Shown here in pieces: positions 43,640 to 53,604 of a stretch of DNA of 55,451 nt. This stretch comes from Cytophagales bacterium (GTDB lineage: Bacteria > Bacteroidota > Bacteroidia > Cytophagales > UBA9547). The stretch covers positions 1 to 55,451 of the forward strand of contig JAAFIH010000031.1 of the NCBI GenBank assembly GCA_013297755.1, read 5' to 3'. Both the position numbers and the translations under genes were made by a program. Every line of letters starts with the position of its first letter. Within the stretch, counting starts at the first letter, position 1. The notes beneath the pieces are model-generated. The model was not told the origin of the DNA. It made no database searches and worked only from the letters and a program-made list of their open reading frames with translations.

Positions 43640-44621
43640 TAATGTTTACTCTAGATATGGCATTACGTTTGAGGTCAAAAAACAAGCTAACATTAAAATA
43701 ATTCATAATTTAATGTTTACCTAAGATATAGCATTATGTTTGAGGTCAGAAATCGAGCTAACATTAAAAGAAATAATATTTTAATGTTTACCTAAGATAT
43801 AGCATTATGTTTGAGGTCAAAAAACAGGCTAACATTAAAATAATTCATAATTTAATGTTTACCTAAATTATAGCATTACGTTTGAGGTCAAAAAACAAGC
43901 TAACATTAAAATAACCCGTAATTTAATGTTAGCTAAAGATTTGACATTAAGTTTGAGGTCAAAAAACAAGCTAACATTAAAATAAATGATAATTTAATGT
44001 TTATACAAGATTTGGTATTACGTTTGAGGTCAAAAAACAAGCTAACATTAAAATAATTTATAATTTAATGTTTATGCAAGATTTGGCATTAAGTTTGAGG
44101 TCAAAAAACAAGCTAACAGTAAATAATTCATAATTTAATGTTAACCTAAGATATAGCATTACGTTTGAGGTCAAAAAACAAGCTAACATTAAAATATTTA
44201 TAATTTAATGTATAGCTAAGATATAGCATTATGATTGAAGTCAAAAAATAAGCTAACATTAAAATGATTTATAATTTAATGTATAGCTAAGATATAGCCT
44301 TATATTTAAGGTCAGAAATCGAGCTAACATTAAAAAAAATGACAATTTAATGTTTATACAAGATTTAACATTACGTATGAGGTAAAAAAACAAGCTAACA
44401 TTAAAATAAATGATAATTTAATGTTTATACAAGATTTGGTATTACGTTTGAGGTCAAAAAACGAGCTAACATTAAAATAACTCGTAATTTAATGTTAGCT
44501 AAAGATTTGACATTAAGTTTGAGGTCAAAAAACGAGCAAACATTAAAATAAATGATAATTTAATGTTTGCTCTATTTTTTGGAAATACTTTTGATGTAAA
44601 AAATCAAACTAATATTAAAAA
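43640..44621. repeat. 71-bp tandem array, 13 units plus a degenerate 14th
   Basis: Unit starts (TAATGTT) at 43640, 43711, 43782, 43853, 43924, 43995, 44066, 44136, 44206, 44277, 44348, 44419, 44490 and 44561: spacing 71 or 70 bp. Each unit has the right arm AGCTAACATTAAA and left arm TTTAATGTT(A/T)nCT, which can pair, around the core GTTTGAGGTCAAAAAACA; another TTGAC..GTCAA pair is present in some units. Units 5-6 and 12-13 share variants, so units were copied in blocks. It fills the 1.16-kb gap between the DUF4296 gene and fic. Confidence 0.93.
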
Positions 44622-44693
44622 AATATCATATTAAATAAAAGGCTACAAAAAAAATCTATGTTTTTGAAAACATTGGAATTGAAAAAAAAATGA

Positions 44694-45035
44694 CTACAAT
44701 TTATTCAACTGTTCTCTCAAGCTGAGACTATCAACTACACGAGCGTAAATATCGTCAAATTCAGAAAGATTGTTCATATAATATTGATAACTATTTAAGT
44801 AAGATTGTTTCGATATTTTATATTTAATAAATAATTCGTTTTCCATTCTAGCATAAAGCGTTTTGGCAGTGTCTCCACGCAAAAAAGATTGACCACACTT
44901 GGCTTCACAAAGATGAATGTCTACCAATATTTTTACCATTTTATCTTTATCTAAGATATTGTCGGGTATAGGATTGTTTTTAGCACAGCCTAGAATCAAA
45001 CTTATTATGATAGTGAGGATAAAATATGGTTTCAA
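44694..45035 (-). CDS. DUF4296 lipoprotein
   Basis: The 113-residue protein has a lipoprotein signal (MKPYFILTIIISLILGC, Cys17) and the DUF4296 pattern IPDNILDKDKMVKILVDIHLCEA and YKISKQSYLNSYQYYMNN...FDDIYARVVDSL. The family is confined largely to Bacteroidota and has no known function. Its start lies only 23 bp from the divergent kdtA start, so the two promoters must overlap the opposite genes. Confidence 0.85.
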   Translation of the reverse strand: MKPYFILTIIISLILGCAKNNPIPDNILDKDKMVKILVDIHLCEAKCGQSFLRGDTAKTLYARMENELFIKYKISKQSYLNSYQYYMNNLSEFDDIYARVVDSLSLREQLNKL

Positions 45036-45058
45036 TGTTTTAAATTTGATGCAAATTA

Positions 45059-46288
45059 ATGCAAATTATGCTTTTATACCAACTTGGAATTGGAATTTAT
45101 GGTATTTTAATTCGTTTTTTTTCACTTTTTAATACTAAAGCAAAAATTTGGATTAAAGGAAGGAGTAATATTTTTGAAAATCTAAAAAATTGTAACTTTC
45201 AAAATCATAAAAAAATAATTTGGTTTCATTGTGCCTCGTTGGGTGAGTTTGAGCAAGCACGCCCATTAATTGAATTTTTTAAAAAAAATCATCAAGACAT
45301 AAAAATATTACTTACTTTTTTCTCTCCATCTGGCTATGAAATCAGAAAAAATTATGCTTTGGCCGATTGGATATTTTACTTACCACTGGATACAAAGGCT
45401 AATGCACACCAATTTGTCGAAATTATAAATCCAAGATTAGTAATCTTTGTAAAATATGAATTTTGGTACAATTATATAAACCAACTACATAAATTAAAAA
45501 TTCCAACCTATTCAATAGCAGCTATTTTTAGAAAAAATCAATATTATTTTAATCTTGTGGGTAATATTCTACCCAATCCATTATATTTATTTACTCATAT
45601 ATTTGTCCAAAATAACAAGTCGAAACAATTATTAAAATCTTTAAAAATAGAAGCGACAATTGCCGGTGATACACGTTTTGACAGGGTAGTAGATATAGCC
45701 AAAAGCAATAATTTAAAACCAGAAATTGAAATTTTTAAATCAAATAAAAAATTACTTATTATAGGAAGTGCATGGCCCGAAGATATTAAAATAATTTTTA
45801 ATCGAGAAAATGAAATTATTACCAAAATTAAAGTCTTAATTGCACCTCATAACATAGATGGAGCAAGTATAAATTCTATTATTAATTTATTGCCCAAAGA
45901 TGTTGGTTATTATTCGAAAAAGCAATTTGACAAACCTATTTTGATATTAGATAATATAGGAATGTTAAACGATATTTACAAATATGCAGACATAACTTAC
46001 ATAGGTGGTGCCTTTGGTAAAGGACTTCATAATATATTGGAAGCAGCTATTCATGCCAAACCCATTGTTTTTGGCCCAAAATACACAAAATTTCAAGAAG
46101 CAATAGATTTGATAGCCCTCAAAGGTGCAGTTTCAATTAAAGATAACGCTAGTTTGAATCATATTTTGAAGCATTGGTTGGAAAATAGTGTAGAAGCAAA
46201 AATGGCTGGAAATGCAAACCAAAGCTATGTTCATGAAAATATTGGTGCTGTACAAAAAATATATAATCACATTAAAAATCATATATAA
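45059..46288 (+). CDS. kdtA: 3-deoxy-D-manno-octulosonic acid (Kdo) transferase
   Basis: 409 residues. N-terminal membrane anchor (LGIGIYGILIRFFSLF), then the glycosyltransferase N domain with IIWFHCASLGEFEQARPLIE (the conserved H(C/A)ASxGE with its base Glu), LPLDTKANAHQFVEIINPRLVIFVKYEFWYN and the C-terminal GGAFGKGLHNILEAAIHAKPIVFGP. It adds Kdo to lipid A precursors on the inner membrane. A -7-like TAAATTTG at 45041-45048 implies a leader under about 15 nt; the ATG at 45068 (MLLYQLG) is an alternative start. Confidence 0.9.
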   Translation: MQIMLLYQLGIGIYGILIRFFSLFNTKAKIWIKGRSNIFENLKNCNFQNHKKIIWFHCASLGEFEQARPLIEFFKKNHQDIKILLTFFSPSGYEIRKNYALADWIFYLPLDTKANAHQFVEIINPRLVIFVKYEFWYNYINQLHKLKIPTYSIAAIFRKNQYYFNLVGNILPNPLYLFTHIFVQNNKSKQLLKSLKIEATIAGDTRFDRVVDIAKSNNLKPEIEIFKSNKKLLIIGSAWPEDIKIIFNRENEIITKIKVLIAPHNIDGASINSIINLLPKDVGYYSKKQFDKPILILDNIGMLNDIYKYADITYIGGAFGKGLHNILEAAIHAKPIVFGPKYTKFQEAIDLIALKGAVSIKDNASLNHILKHWLENSVEAKMAGNANQSYVHENIGAVQKIYNHIKNHI

Positions 46289-46295
46289 TTTCTTT

Positions 46296-48203
46296 ATGTT
46301 CTTACTATTTGTTTTTCAATTTTTGAGTTTTGGACAAGATTCTATTTTTTTAATATCATCAGATAATATCAAAAAATTTGCTACGCTTGTTGATACTAAT
46401 TTTACCACAAAAGATATATTTATTACATTAAAAAAAAATAATTATGAAACTGATAATTCAATTATAATTCGTAAGATAAATAAAGAAAATACATTTTCAA
46501 TATGTACTCAAAATTTTAATAATGGGCAAATACCTAATTTTCGTAGTTTTGAACTATTTAGCAAAAATGCTCTACTGATAAAATCAGATACTGGTAGTGG
46601 TTTGATGAGTACACAAGGAAAACAATTAAGTAAGTTTTATTACTCTGAAATTAAAAATGAAAATGCTATTTTACTTGCAAAAAGAGAAAATAGTATAGTT
46701 TTGTTTCCTATCACAAAAGGCCATCCAAACACAAAACTAATGGCAGTAGATAATATAGAGGGAATTTCTAAAAATCTATTTATTAGTAATAAAAGCTCGA
46801 AGTTTGGTGTGTATGACTGTTCAAAATCGAGGTACATAATAGCTCCTGATTTCGATGATATTAAATTTTCTAAAAACTGCTTTATAGTAGAGAAAAACAA
46901 TAAAAAGGGGCTATTCGATATTCAAGGAAAGCAAATTGTACCATTGATGTATGACAAAATTTTGCCAGATACTTTAAATTATTTTAAAACTTGCAATACC
47001 AATGTTAGTAGCCATCAACAATTAGAAAACTTAAAATTTGTGGATGACAAGTGGGGATTAGTTGATGGGAATGGCAAAATAATCATACCAAACGAATTTG
47101 TAGACATTGGAAAATATGCTTTGGGATACTTTGCAGTAAAAAAAAGTGATTTTTTTGAATTTTACTCTACCAATGATAATATAATCGTTGCTATAAAATT
47201 CAAGAATATATTACCTACCAACAAAAAATTTGCTCCAGTGCAAGTAGGATTTTACTGGGGTGTGATAAACGATATGTTGCAATGGAAAATACCGCCATCG
47301 TATAGTGAAATATTACCAATATCAGACAGTATATGGATTTTGAAGAAATCAAAAAATATGAGTTTCTATCTGCCCTATAAAAATGAAATAATTTCACCTT
47401 CTTACGAAGAAATTATTACTACTTCAGGTGGGTATTTTAAAATCATAAATAATGGATTGATTGGTTTATTATCCCCAAAATTGCAACCTATCATCCCTGC
47501 CATTTATACAAAAATAAAAGTTTTTGAAAAAGATAATATTATATTGACAAATAAACTAAATTATTACTCTATTTTTTATATGAATGGAAATTTAAAAGTA
47601 AGGATGCACTATACTTTTGAAAAATATTTAGATTATGTAGAAGGCCTAGCCCAAGTACAACATAAAGGAAAATGGGGTTTTGTAAACACAGATGGGCAAA
47701 TTGTAGTTTCAACGCAGTATGATGAGTGTAAAGATTTTAGTAATGGCAAAGCCGAAGTAAGAATTGGCAATAAATGGGGCTATGTATCGGCCACCGAAAA
47801 ATTGATAGTATCGCCCTATTATGATGAAACTAAAAAGTATAATATAGGTAGTGGATGTGTAAGAAAAGGTACATTTTGGGGATTTGTTGATGCCCTTGGC
47901 AAAGAGGTTTATAAACCTCAATTTGAATCTGTAAAAGAAACAAATAGTAATAAATATATTGTTTATAAAAATGGAAAAAAAGGAATTTTTGATGAAAATG
48001 GTATTGAATTGATGAGTCTTTTTTATAAAGATTGCGAAGAGTTGATGCCAAATTATTATAAAACAAGACTTTTTGGAAAATATGGACTCGTAGATGCCAA
48101 AAACAATAAAATTATTGACTTTTTGTACGATAACATTACTTGGGATGAAAAATTACAATCATTTGTATTATATAAAATTGGCGATTGGCAAGCCTTAAAA
48201 TAG
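46296..48203 (+). CDS. WG-repeat protein, exported
   Basis: Started at ATG 46296, just after the kdtA stop; the longer frame from 46212 would overlap kdtA. A signal peptide (about 1-16, QFLSFGQ) is followed by many degenerate WG repeats: KFGVYDCSKSRYIIAPDFDD, NKKGLFDIQGKQIVPLMYDK, DKWGLVDGNGKIIIPNEF, GKWGFVNTDGQIVVSTQYDE, NKWGYVSATEKLIVSPYYDE and more, giving a beta-propeller-like surface. Likely periplasmic or surface-exposed; binding partner unknown. It may be co-transcribed with kdtA. Confidence 0.8.
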   Translation: MFLLFVFQFLSFGQDSIFLISSDNIKKFATLVDTNFTTKDIFITLKKNNYETDNSIIIRKINKENTFSICTQNFNNGQIPNFRSFELFSKNALLIKSDTGSGLMSTQGKQLSKFYYSEIKNENAILLAKRENSIVLFPITKGHPNTKLMAVDNIEGISKNLFISNKSSKFGVYDCSKSRYIIAPDFDDIKFSKNCFIVEKNNKKGLFDIQGKQIVPLMYDKILPDTLNYFKTCNTNVSSHQQLENLKFVDDKWGLVDGNGKIIIPNEFVDIGKYALGYFAVKKSDFFEFYSTNDNIIVAIKFKNILPTNKKFAPVQVGFYWGVINDMLQWKIPPSYSEILPISDSIWILKKSKNMSFYLPYKNEIISPSYEEIITTSGGYFKIINNGLIGLLSPKLQPIIPAIYTKIKVFEKDNIILTNKLNYYSIFYMNGNLKVRMHYTFEKYLDYVEGLAQVQHKGKWGFVNTDGQIVVSTQYDECKDFSNGKAEVRIGNKWGYVSATEKLIVSPYYDETKKYNIGSGCVRKGTFWGFVDALGKEVYKPQFESVKETNSNKYIVYKNGKKGIFDENGIELMSLFYKDCEELMPNYYKTRLFGKYGLVDAKNNKIIDFLYDNITWDEKLQSFVLYKIGDWQALK

Positions 48204-48250
48204 TATTTTGAAGGATTAAAATAATATTTTTTAGTAAATTTTAATTCATT

Positions 48251-48282
48251 TTTGCAACTAAGCACATAAAAAAATATATTTG
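48251..48282 (+). promoter_or_regulatory. cysN promoter
   Basis: TTTG (48251-48254), 20 bp, TATATTTG (48275-48282): a full match to the Bacteroidota consensus, 20 bp before the cysN ATG. Confidence 0.75.
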
Positions 48283-48301
48283 CACCCAAATTTTATAAAG
48301 C

Positions 48302-49558
48302 ATGAGTAGTTATTTAGATATGGATTTGCTTAGATTTACCACCGCTGGCAGCGTTGATGATGGAAAAAGCACCTTGATTGGACGGTTGTTGTATGACACA
48401 AAATCTATTTTTCAAGACCAATTAGAGGCCATAGAAGATGCAAGTACTCGAAAAGGCAAAGAATATGTAGACTTGTCGCTGCTGACCGATGGCCTGAGAG
48501 ACGAGCGAGCCCAGGGCATAACAATAGATGTGGCCTATCGCTATTTTGCTACTCCAAAACGAAAATTTATCATTGCAGATACGCCAGGACACATTCAATA
48601 CACACGCAACATGGTAACTGGAGCCTCAACCGCAAACCTAGCCATTGTGTTGATTGATGCACGAAAAGGTGTAATCGAACAAACATATCGCCATTCTATC
48701 ATTGCTTCTTTGCTCAATATAAAGCATATTGTGGTGGCAGTCAATAAAATGGATTTAGTAAGTTTTGACAAAGAAATATACGATAAAATAAAAGCAGATT
48801 ATTTAAAATTTTCGTTACAATTAAACATAAAAGATATACATTTTATACCCATGTCGGCACTTTTGGGCGACAATGTAGTAGAACCCTCCTCAAATATGGA
48901 TTGGTATAAAGGCAAATCTCTGCTTGGAACGCTAGAATCAGTGGATGTGTCGCATGATTTGAACGAAAACGATTTCAGATTTCCTGTTCAATATGTGATA
49001 AGACCACATTCTACAGAATTTCACGATTATAGAGGATATGCAGGCAAAATAGAAGGTGGCTCTATACAAGTTGGCGATTCAGTGCAAGCCATGAACTCTG
49101 GAATGTCTTCAAAAGTAAAATCTATCAACTTTGGTCGAGAGAATTTGCAAAAAGCTACTGCTGGTATGTGTGTATCTATTACATTAGAAAATGAGATAGA
49201 TATAAGTAGAGGAGATATGTTAGTAAAATTAGATAAATTACCACAATCGTCTCAAGAAATAGAAATGATGCTGTGTTGGCTTAATGAAAAAAAAATAATG
49301 CCTAACTCAAAATACATACTTCGACATACAGGAAAAGAGGTTAAATGTGTCATAAAAAACATAGATTACAAACTCAATATTAGTACTTTGGAGCAAGAAT
49401 CAAATGCAAGTATTGGAGTAAACGATATAGGAAAAGTAAAAATAAAAACGGCAAGCCCTTTGTTTTTTGATGCATACACCACCAACAGAGTAACAGGTAG
49501 TGTGATTTTGGTAGACGAGTTTACCAACGAAACTGTGGGTGCAGGTATGATAGTGTAA
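48302..49558 (+). CDS. cysN: Sulfate adenylyltransferase subunit 1 (GTPase)
   Basis: 418 residues, translation-factor-like GTPase: P-loop GSVDDGKST (16-24), effector RAQGITIDVAYR, DTPGH (93-97), NKMD (148-151), then two beta-barrel domains (from about 225). This length is the plain CysN without the fused APS kinase of CysNC. CysN-GTP drives ATP sulfurylase with CysD, making adenylyl sulfate. cysD would normally be just upstream but is absent here, replaced by the WG-repeat gene. Own strong promoter. Confidence 0.92.
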   Translation: MSSYLDMDLLRFTTAGSVDDGKSTLIGRLLYDTKSIFQDQLEAIEDASTRKGKEYVDLSLLTDGLRDERAQGITIDVAYRYFATPKRKFIIADTPGHIQYTRNMVTGASTANLAIVLIDARKGVIEQTYRHSIIASLLNIKHIVVAVNKMDLVSFDKEIYDKIKADYLKFSLQLNIKDIHFIPMSALLGDNVVEPSSNMDWYKGKSLLGTLESVDVSHDLNENDFRFPVQYVIRPHSTEFHDYRGYAGKIEGGSIQVGDSVQAMNSGMSSKVKSINFGRENLQKATAGMCVSITLENEIDISRGDMLVKLDKLPQSSQEIEMMLCWLNEKKIMPNSKYILRHTGKEVKCVIKNIDYKLNISTLEQESNASIGVNDIGKVKIKTASPLFFDAYTTNRVTGSVILVDEFTNETVGAGMIV

Positions 49559-49787
49559 TTTTTTTGGAACAAATTTGACTTTATTCAAAACATTTTAAAA
49601 TATATAATAATATTAAAAAAAATATTTTTACTTCTTATACTTGCAATATTAGTAATAAATTATAAAATATTATTCATACATTTATATTATTTTGTATATA
49701 GACAACAATAAAAATCAATTATTTATAAAATAAATTATACTTTGCGAAATAATTACATATTTTTGTTTCAAATAATTTTTAAAAAAA

Positions 49788-50951
49788 ATGCAAGAACTTG
49801 AAAATTTAAAACAAAATATAAGTAATAAATTTACAAACACTTTTAATGAATCGCCTGAGATGATATCTGTAGCTCCTGGCAGAATAAATGTGATTGGCGA
49901 ACATACAGACTACAACTTAGGATTTTCGATGCCTGCCGCCATCAATCGTTGGGTTATCATTTGTTTTTCTTATAGAAATGACAATATTATAAAAATTTCG
50001 TCCGAAAGTTTTGGTTCTACAATGGAATACCATTTGGGAAAGCATTTTGAACCTAGCCAAAGTTGGATGCAATATATGCAGGGTGCGATAGAAATATATC
50101 AAAGAACCGAAAAAATAGATAGAGGATTTAATGCTTACATTTGGGGCAATGTGCCACTTGGCTCTGGGGTGTCGTCTTCGGCCGCTCTCGAAGTAGCCAC
50201 TATGGCTCTACTTCGCACGGCATATAAAGGTAATTTTGACGATGTTAGTCTAGTAATAAATTGCCAAAAAATAGAGCATGAATATTTAGGTGTAAAATCA
50301 GGTTTGCTCGACCAATATGCCTCACAATTATCAAAAGCAGGCAAATTGATGTCGCTTGATTTTCAGAGTCTTACACATTCTTATTTTGATGCTGCCATAG
50401 GTAAATACTGTTGGGTTTTAGTAAACACCAAAGTCAAACGTGAGTTAGCAGGTAGCAAATATTCTGAACGAGTAGAAGAAACCCAAGCAGGACTCAAAAC
50501 TCTAAATACATTAAAATCAACAATAAAAAAATTTAGAGATATTACTATCAATGATATAGATTTATTAGAGAATAAAGTAATAAAAAAGCGAATAAAACAC
50601 TTTGTAACAGAAAATCAAAGAGTAATTGATACAGCCAAAGCATTTGAAACCAATAACCTTGATTTGGTTGGAAAATTGTTACTTCAAAGCCATGAATCAT
50701 TAAAAAATGATTATGAAGTAAGCTGTGTAGAACTTGATTTTTTAGTAGAAAAATCTTTGCAATTTGATGGTTTCTTGGGTGGACGCATGATGGGTGGCGG
50801 TTTTGGAGGTTGCACAATCAATTTAGTCGAAAAAACAAAACTCTCTCAGTATGAATCATATATTTTGCCTGCTTACAAATCAAGATTTAATATTGAAGGC
50901 GAGATTTATGCATTTGATATGGTAGATGGTGCTTCTGTGGAAGTATTTTAA
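49788..50951 (+). CDS. galK: Galactokinase
   Basis: 387 residues, GHMP-kinase family with galactokinase hallmarks: PGRINVIGEHTDYNLGFSMP near residue 25-45 (sugar-binding), the ATP loop PLGSGVSSSAALEV (about 122-135), catalytic Asp in SGLLDQYAS and the C-terminal MMGGGFGGC. It phosphorylates galactose in the Leloir pathway. No galT or galE lies adjacent. A TATTTTTG -7-like element is at 49758-49765. Confidence 0.92.
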   Translation: MQELENLKQNISNKFTNTFNESPEMISVAPGRINVIGEHTDYNLGFSMPAAINRWVIICFSYRNDNIIKISSESFGSTMEYHLGKHFEPSQSWMQYMQGAIEIYQRTEKIDRGFNAYIWGNVPLGSGVSSSAALEVATMALLRTAYKGNFDDVSLVINCQKIEHEYLGVKSGLLDQYASQLSKAGKLMSLDFQSLTHSYFDAAIGKYCWVLVNTKVKRELAGSKYSERVEETQAGLKTLNTLKSTIKKFRDITINDIDLLENKVIKKRIKHFVTENQRVIDTAKAFETNNLDLVGKLLLQSHESLKNDYEVSCVELDFLVEKSLQFDGFLGGRMMGGGFGGCTINLVEKTKLSQYESYILPAYKSRFNIEGEIYAFDMVDGASVEVF

Positions 50952-50989
50952 TTTATAACAGACAACTTCTGAAATTTATATTTAATTGT

Positions 50990-51108
50990 GGAAATTTCTA
51001 AAAACCTTAAATATATTTTTAAAAGCCCCATCCAAATCTGTTTTTGAATTGATACCAAAGAATCCAATAGGTTGGGCTTCATAAAAGTGGGGGTTTCTAG
51101 AAATTATC
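50990..51108. mobile_element. MITE family 2, copy 2 (119 bp)
   Basis: Matches the nested element at 2741-2859 end to end at the same length: TTTCTAAAAACCT...AAAGCCCCATCCAAATCTG...GATACCAAAGAATCCAA...GGGCTTCATAAAAG...GGGTTTCTAGAAA. It is diverged and no clean TTAA duplication remains. It lies between galK and the glycosyltransferase gene, in the gap 50952-51274, which otherwise shows nothing. Confidence 0.8.
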
Positions 51109-51274
51109 ACTTATTTTTGAGTTTTAAATGACAAAAATCAATAGTAGTATTAAATTTTTGAGGCATAAAAGATAATTTTTTTATTCTAATTTAATTTTAT
51201 CCATTGCGTATTGTTGATTAATATTTTTGACAATAATTTAATTTTTTATGATAAAGCGTTAATTATTTTTGTAG

Positions 51275-52096
51275 ATGGAGATTTCAGTAATAATTCCAGT
51301 TTTTAATAAAATAGAAATTATACAAAATTGTATTAGTCTAAATATAAGACATGCTTCTAAACCATGCCATTGGATTATTATTGACAATAATTCTGATTTT
51401 AAAACCAAAAAGGGGCTTTTAGAACTCAAAGATGAAGCCTTAAATACAGGTCATTCTTGCGAAATTATTACTGAAAATGAAAATACTGGTGTTGCCATAG
51501 CTTGGAACAAAGGGCTTGCATTAGTCCATACAAAATATGTATGTATTTTGAACAATGATTGCGTAATGATGCCTAGGTGGGATATTTCTCTGATTGAAGT
51601 TGCCGAAAAAAATATTTTTGACATTTTATCACCCATGGTTCTTGAAACAAATATCTTACTAAACTACACATTAGAGCAATTCTTAAAAGGCAAAGAATCA
51701 TTTCAAAAATATTTGAAAATAAATCAAGATAGAACCAGAAAGGGCTTGTTTGGAGGAGTAATAATTTTTGGAAAAAAATGCAACTTTGATAAAGTAGGGA
51801 ATTTTGATACCAGATTATGGATTTCGATGGAAGATATGGATTTTTTGTGGGCGGCCATCCAAAAAAATATTAACATTGGCATTGTAGGGTCAGTTTTGGC
51901 CTTTCATTTTGTAAGTATTACTAGAAAAGAAATAAAATTTGATTATCAAAAAAATCAAAAAATATTTGAACAAACTTGGGGTTGGAATTTTGAATTGAAT
52001 GAAAATACTTTTACAAACAAAATGATAAAAAGTTGGAATAAGTTTTTGTTACGAAAATTTAAGATTCTAGGTTCTATGAACCCATTTATGCCTTAA
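51275..52096 (+). CDS. Family 2 glycosyltransferase
   Basis: 273 residues, GT-A fold: VIIPVFNKIEIIQNCI (nucleotide-binding strand), IIDNNSD, NENTGVAIAWNKGLA, then LNNDCVMMPRWD, where NND stands for the DxD metal motif, and a later ISMEDMDFLWAAIQK (ED acceptor motif). It lacks membrane segments and is probably a peripheral enzyme of surface polysaccharide synthesis. The sugar and acceptor cannot be told. No sugar gene cluster surrounds it. Confidence 0.85.
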   Translation: MEISVIIPVFNKIEIIQNCISLNIRHASKPCHWIIIDNNSDFKTKKGLLELKDEALNTGHSCEIITENENTGVAIAWNKGLALVHTKYVCILNNDCVMMPRWDISLIEVAEKNIFDILSPMVLETNILLNYTLEQFLKGKESFQKYLKINQDRTRKGLFGGVIIFGKKCNFDKVGNFDTRLWISMEDMDFLWAAIQKNINIGIVGSVLAFHFVSITRKEIKFDYQKNQKIFEQTWGWNFELNENTFTNKMIKSWNKFLLRKFKILGSMNPFMP

Positions 52097-52196
52097 TAAA
52101 ACCTTTAAAAAAACATGACCCTTTCTTTATGGCTTTATGCACAAAAAAAAGAGTTATTGGAGTTTATTGAATAAAAATTGAAAATTCTAATGAAGC

Positions 52197-52796
52197 CTAA
52201 TTAGATTTTGAATGATACAAAGCAGGATTCAATGTTTTATCGTTGTACATTTTCATTTGGCGGTAAACTTTAAAATACCTATTTCCATTTTCAATATCAA
52301 TCAACAACTCATCCAAACAAGTACACATATCTACTCTTTGTTGAAGCAAAATATCTAACTTTAATTTACACTTTTCAATATGAACTTGATCAACGTCAGA
52401 GCGTAGTGTCTGCTCTTTCATGTGATAAATTTTTAGTTCTAAAATACTCATCCTGTCTATCAACCAAGCTGGAGTTTCAGAATTCATTTTAGCGTTAATG
52501 TTTTTTTTGCTATGTTTATAAAAGTCAAAAATCAAATCATCTAATTGCTCTACCCAATCCGTTCTTTGTTGGTTGAGGGCATCAATTTTTCTTTTACAGG
52601 CCACAAAATCCTCTGTTGAAATATCATTTCTACGAATTTCGTCTTCCTGATGCCATTGAGTGGTGTCAATTTGATTTTTATTAAAACAGAGAAATTCTAA
52701 ACTTTGCAAAGGGTAAGGATTTTCAAATTGGTTATTGTGCCAAGATTGAATAGATTTTTCAAAAACCTGTACAATAATTGATGAATTTAATTTCAA
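52197..52796 (-). CDS. DUF4254 protein
   Basis: 199 residues, helical, with the DUF4254 pattern VQVFEKSIQSWHNN, LEFLCFNKNQIDTTQWHQED and WVEQLDDLIFDFYK. The family has no known biochemical role; in Bacteroidota it is often found near cell-surface glycan genes. It follows gldC at 6 bp, so the two are one operon here. Predicted cytoplasmic. Confidence 0.8.
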   Translation of the reverse strand: MKLNSSIIVQVFEKSIQSWHNNQFENPYPLQSLEFLCFNKNQIDTTQWHQEDEIRRNDISTEDFVACKRKIDALNQQRTDWVEQLDDLIFDFYKHSKKNINAKMNSETPAWLIDRMSILELKIYHMKEQTLRSDVDQVHIEKCKLKLDILLQQRVDMCTCLDELLIDIENGNRYFKVYRQMKMYNDKTLNPALYHSKSN

Positions 52797-52802
52797 AGTA
52801 GA

Positions 52803-53165
52803 TTATATTTTAGATTGATTTTCTATATACTTACCTAATCTGTCGCACAAATCGTTGATTTCTGAAACCATAGTTTGGTCGCCAGTAGCTCTATCCAAGC
52901 TTTCGGCCAGGCCTCCAATAGTTTCTATATAAAATCTTTTCATGTCATCCACAGGCATTTTGTCGGTCCATAAATCTATTTTAAGGGTATTCTGAACATT
53001 TGCATCCCATATCGAAACACAAATTGCTTTTGACTCTTGGTTTGCTTTTGATTTAATTTCTGAGGCATTCCATTCTATTTTTGAAGGGATATTGTCTTTA
53101 TCAGTTTCTATGATAAAATTTATTTCTGATGTCTTCAATTTTTTTTCTTCAAATATATCTACCAA
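52803..53165 (-). CDS. gldC: Gliding motility protein GldC
   Basis: The 120-residue protein matches GldC in size and sequence: EINFIIETDKDNIPSKIEWNA, AICVSIWDANVQNTLKIDLWTDKMPVDDMKRFYIET and SLDRATGDQTMVSEINDLC. GldC is a soluble accessory protein of the Bacteroidota gliding machinery and occurs also in non-gliding relatives. The start is taken as TTG at 53165 because no ATG is available before the conserved region. First gene of a two-gene operon with DUF4254. Confidence 0.88.
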   Translation of the reverse strand: MVDIFEEKKLKTSEINFIIETDKDNIPSKIEWNASEIKSKANQESKAICVSIWDANVQNTLKIDLWTDKMPVDDMKRFYIETIGGLAESLDRATGDQTMVSEINDLCDRLGKYIENQSKI

Positions 53166-53604
53166 TTACAATATTTCAAAATAATAGATTGATTTTAATG
53201 AAATTTATTAATTCTAAATTTATATGCAATAGCTAATGTTTATTACTGAAAAAAAATAATTTTAATAGTATTAATAGCTAGTTTTTAATTATTTTTAGAA
53301 TCCAACTTGATTTCTAGTGATATTTAGCAAGAATGTAAAAATATTAGTTTTTTTATAATAATTTCTGCTAAAAACATATTTTTTTAACATCAAATATATG
53401 GTTTTTATGTATTGATTTAGATATTTTATAAGCACATTGTACTATAATTGGATATTTATTCTTCAATTAATATTGATGACTTTGCCATTTTATTAAAAAA
53501 AATCTATTAAAATTGTTTTTATTTATTAATTTTATGTTGTCTTTATTTTTATTGAATATATAGTATTTAGTAATAGATAAATAAAATTTTTTATTCAAAA
53601 AGAA
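53166..53604. other. AT-rich divergent gap, gldC to GGGPS
   Basis: 439 bp with no gene, repeat or hairpin that I recognise; it must hold the divergent promoters of the two flanking units. Confidence 0.4.

Noticed and set aside
43640-44621. Possible CRISPR array (regular ~71-bp spacing)
   Set aside because: The whole unit is conserved, including what would be spacers; no unique spacers and no cas genes. It is a tandem hairpin array.
46212-46295. Longer start of the WG-repeat protein
   Set aside because: It would overlap the 3' end of kdtA and place 28 residues before a good signal peptide.
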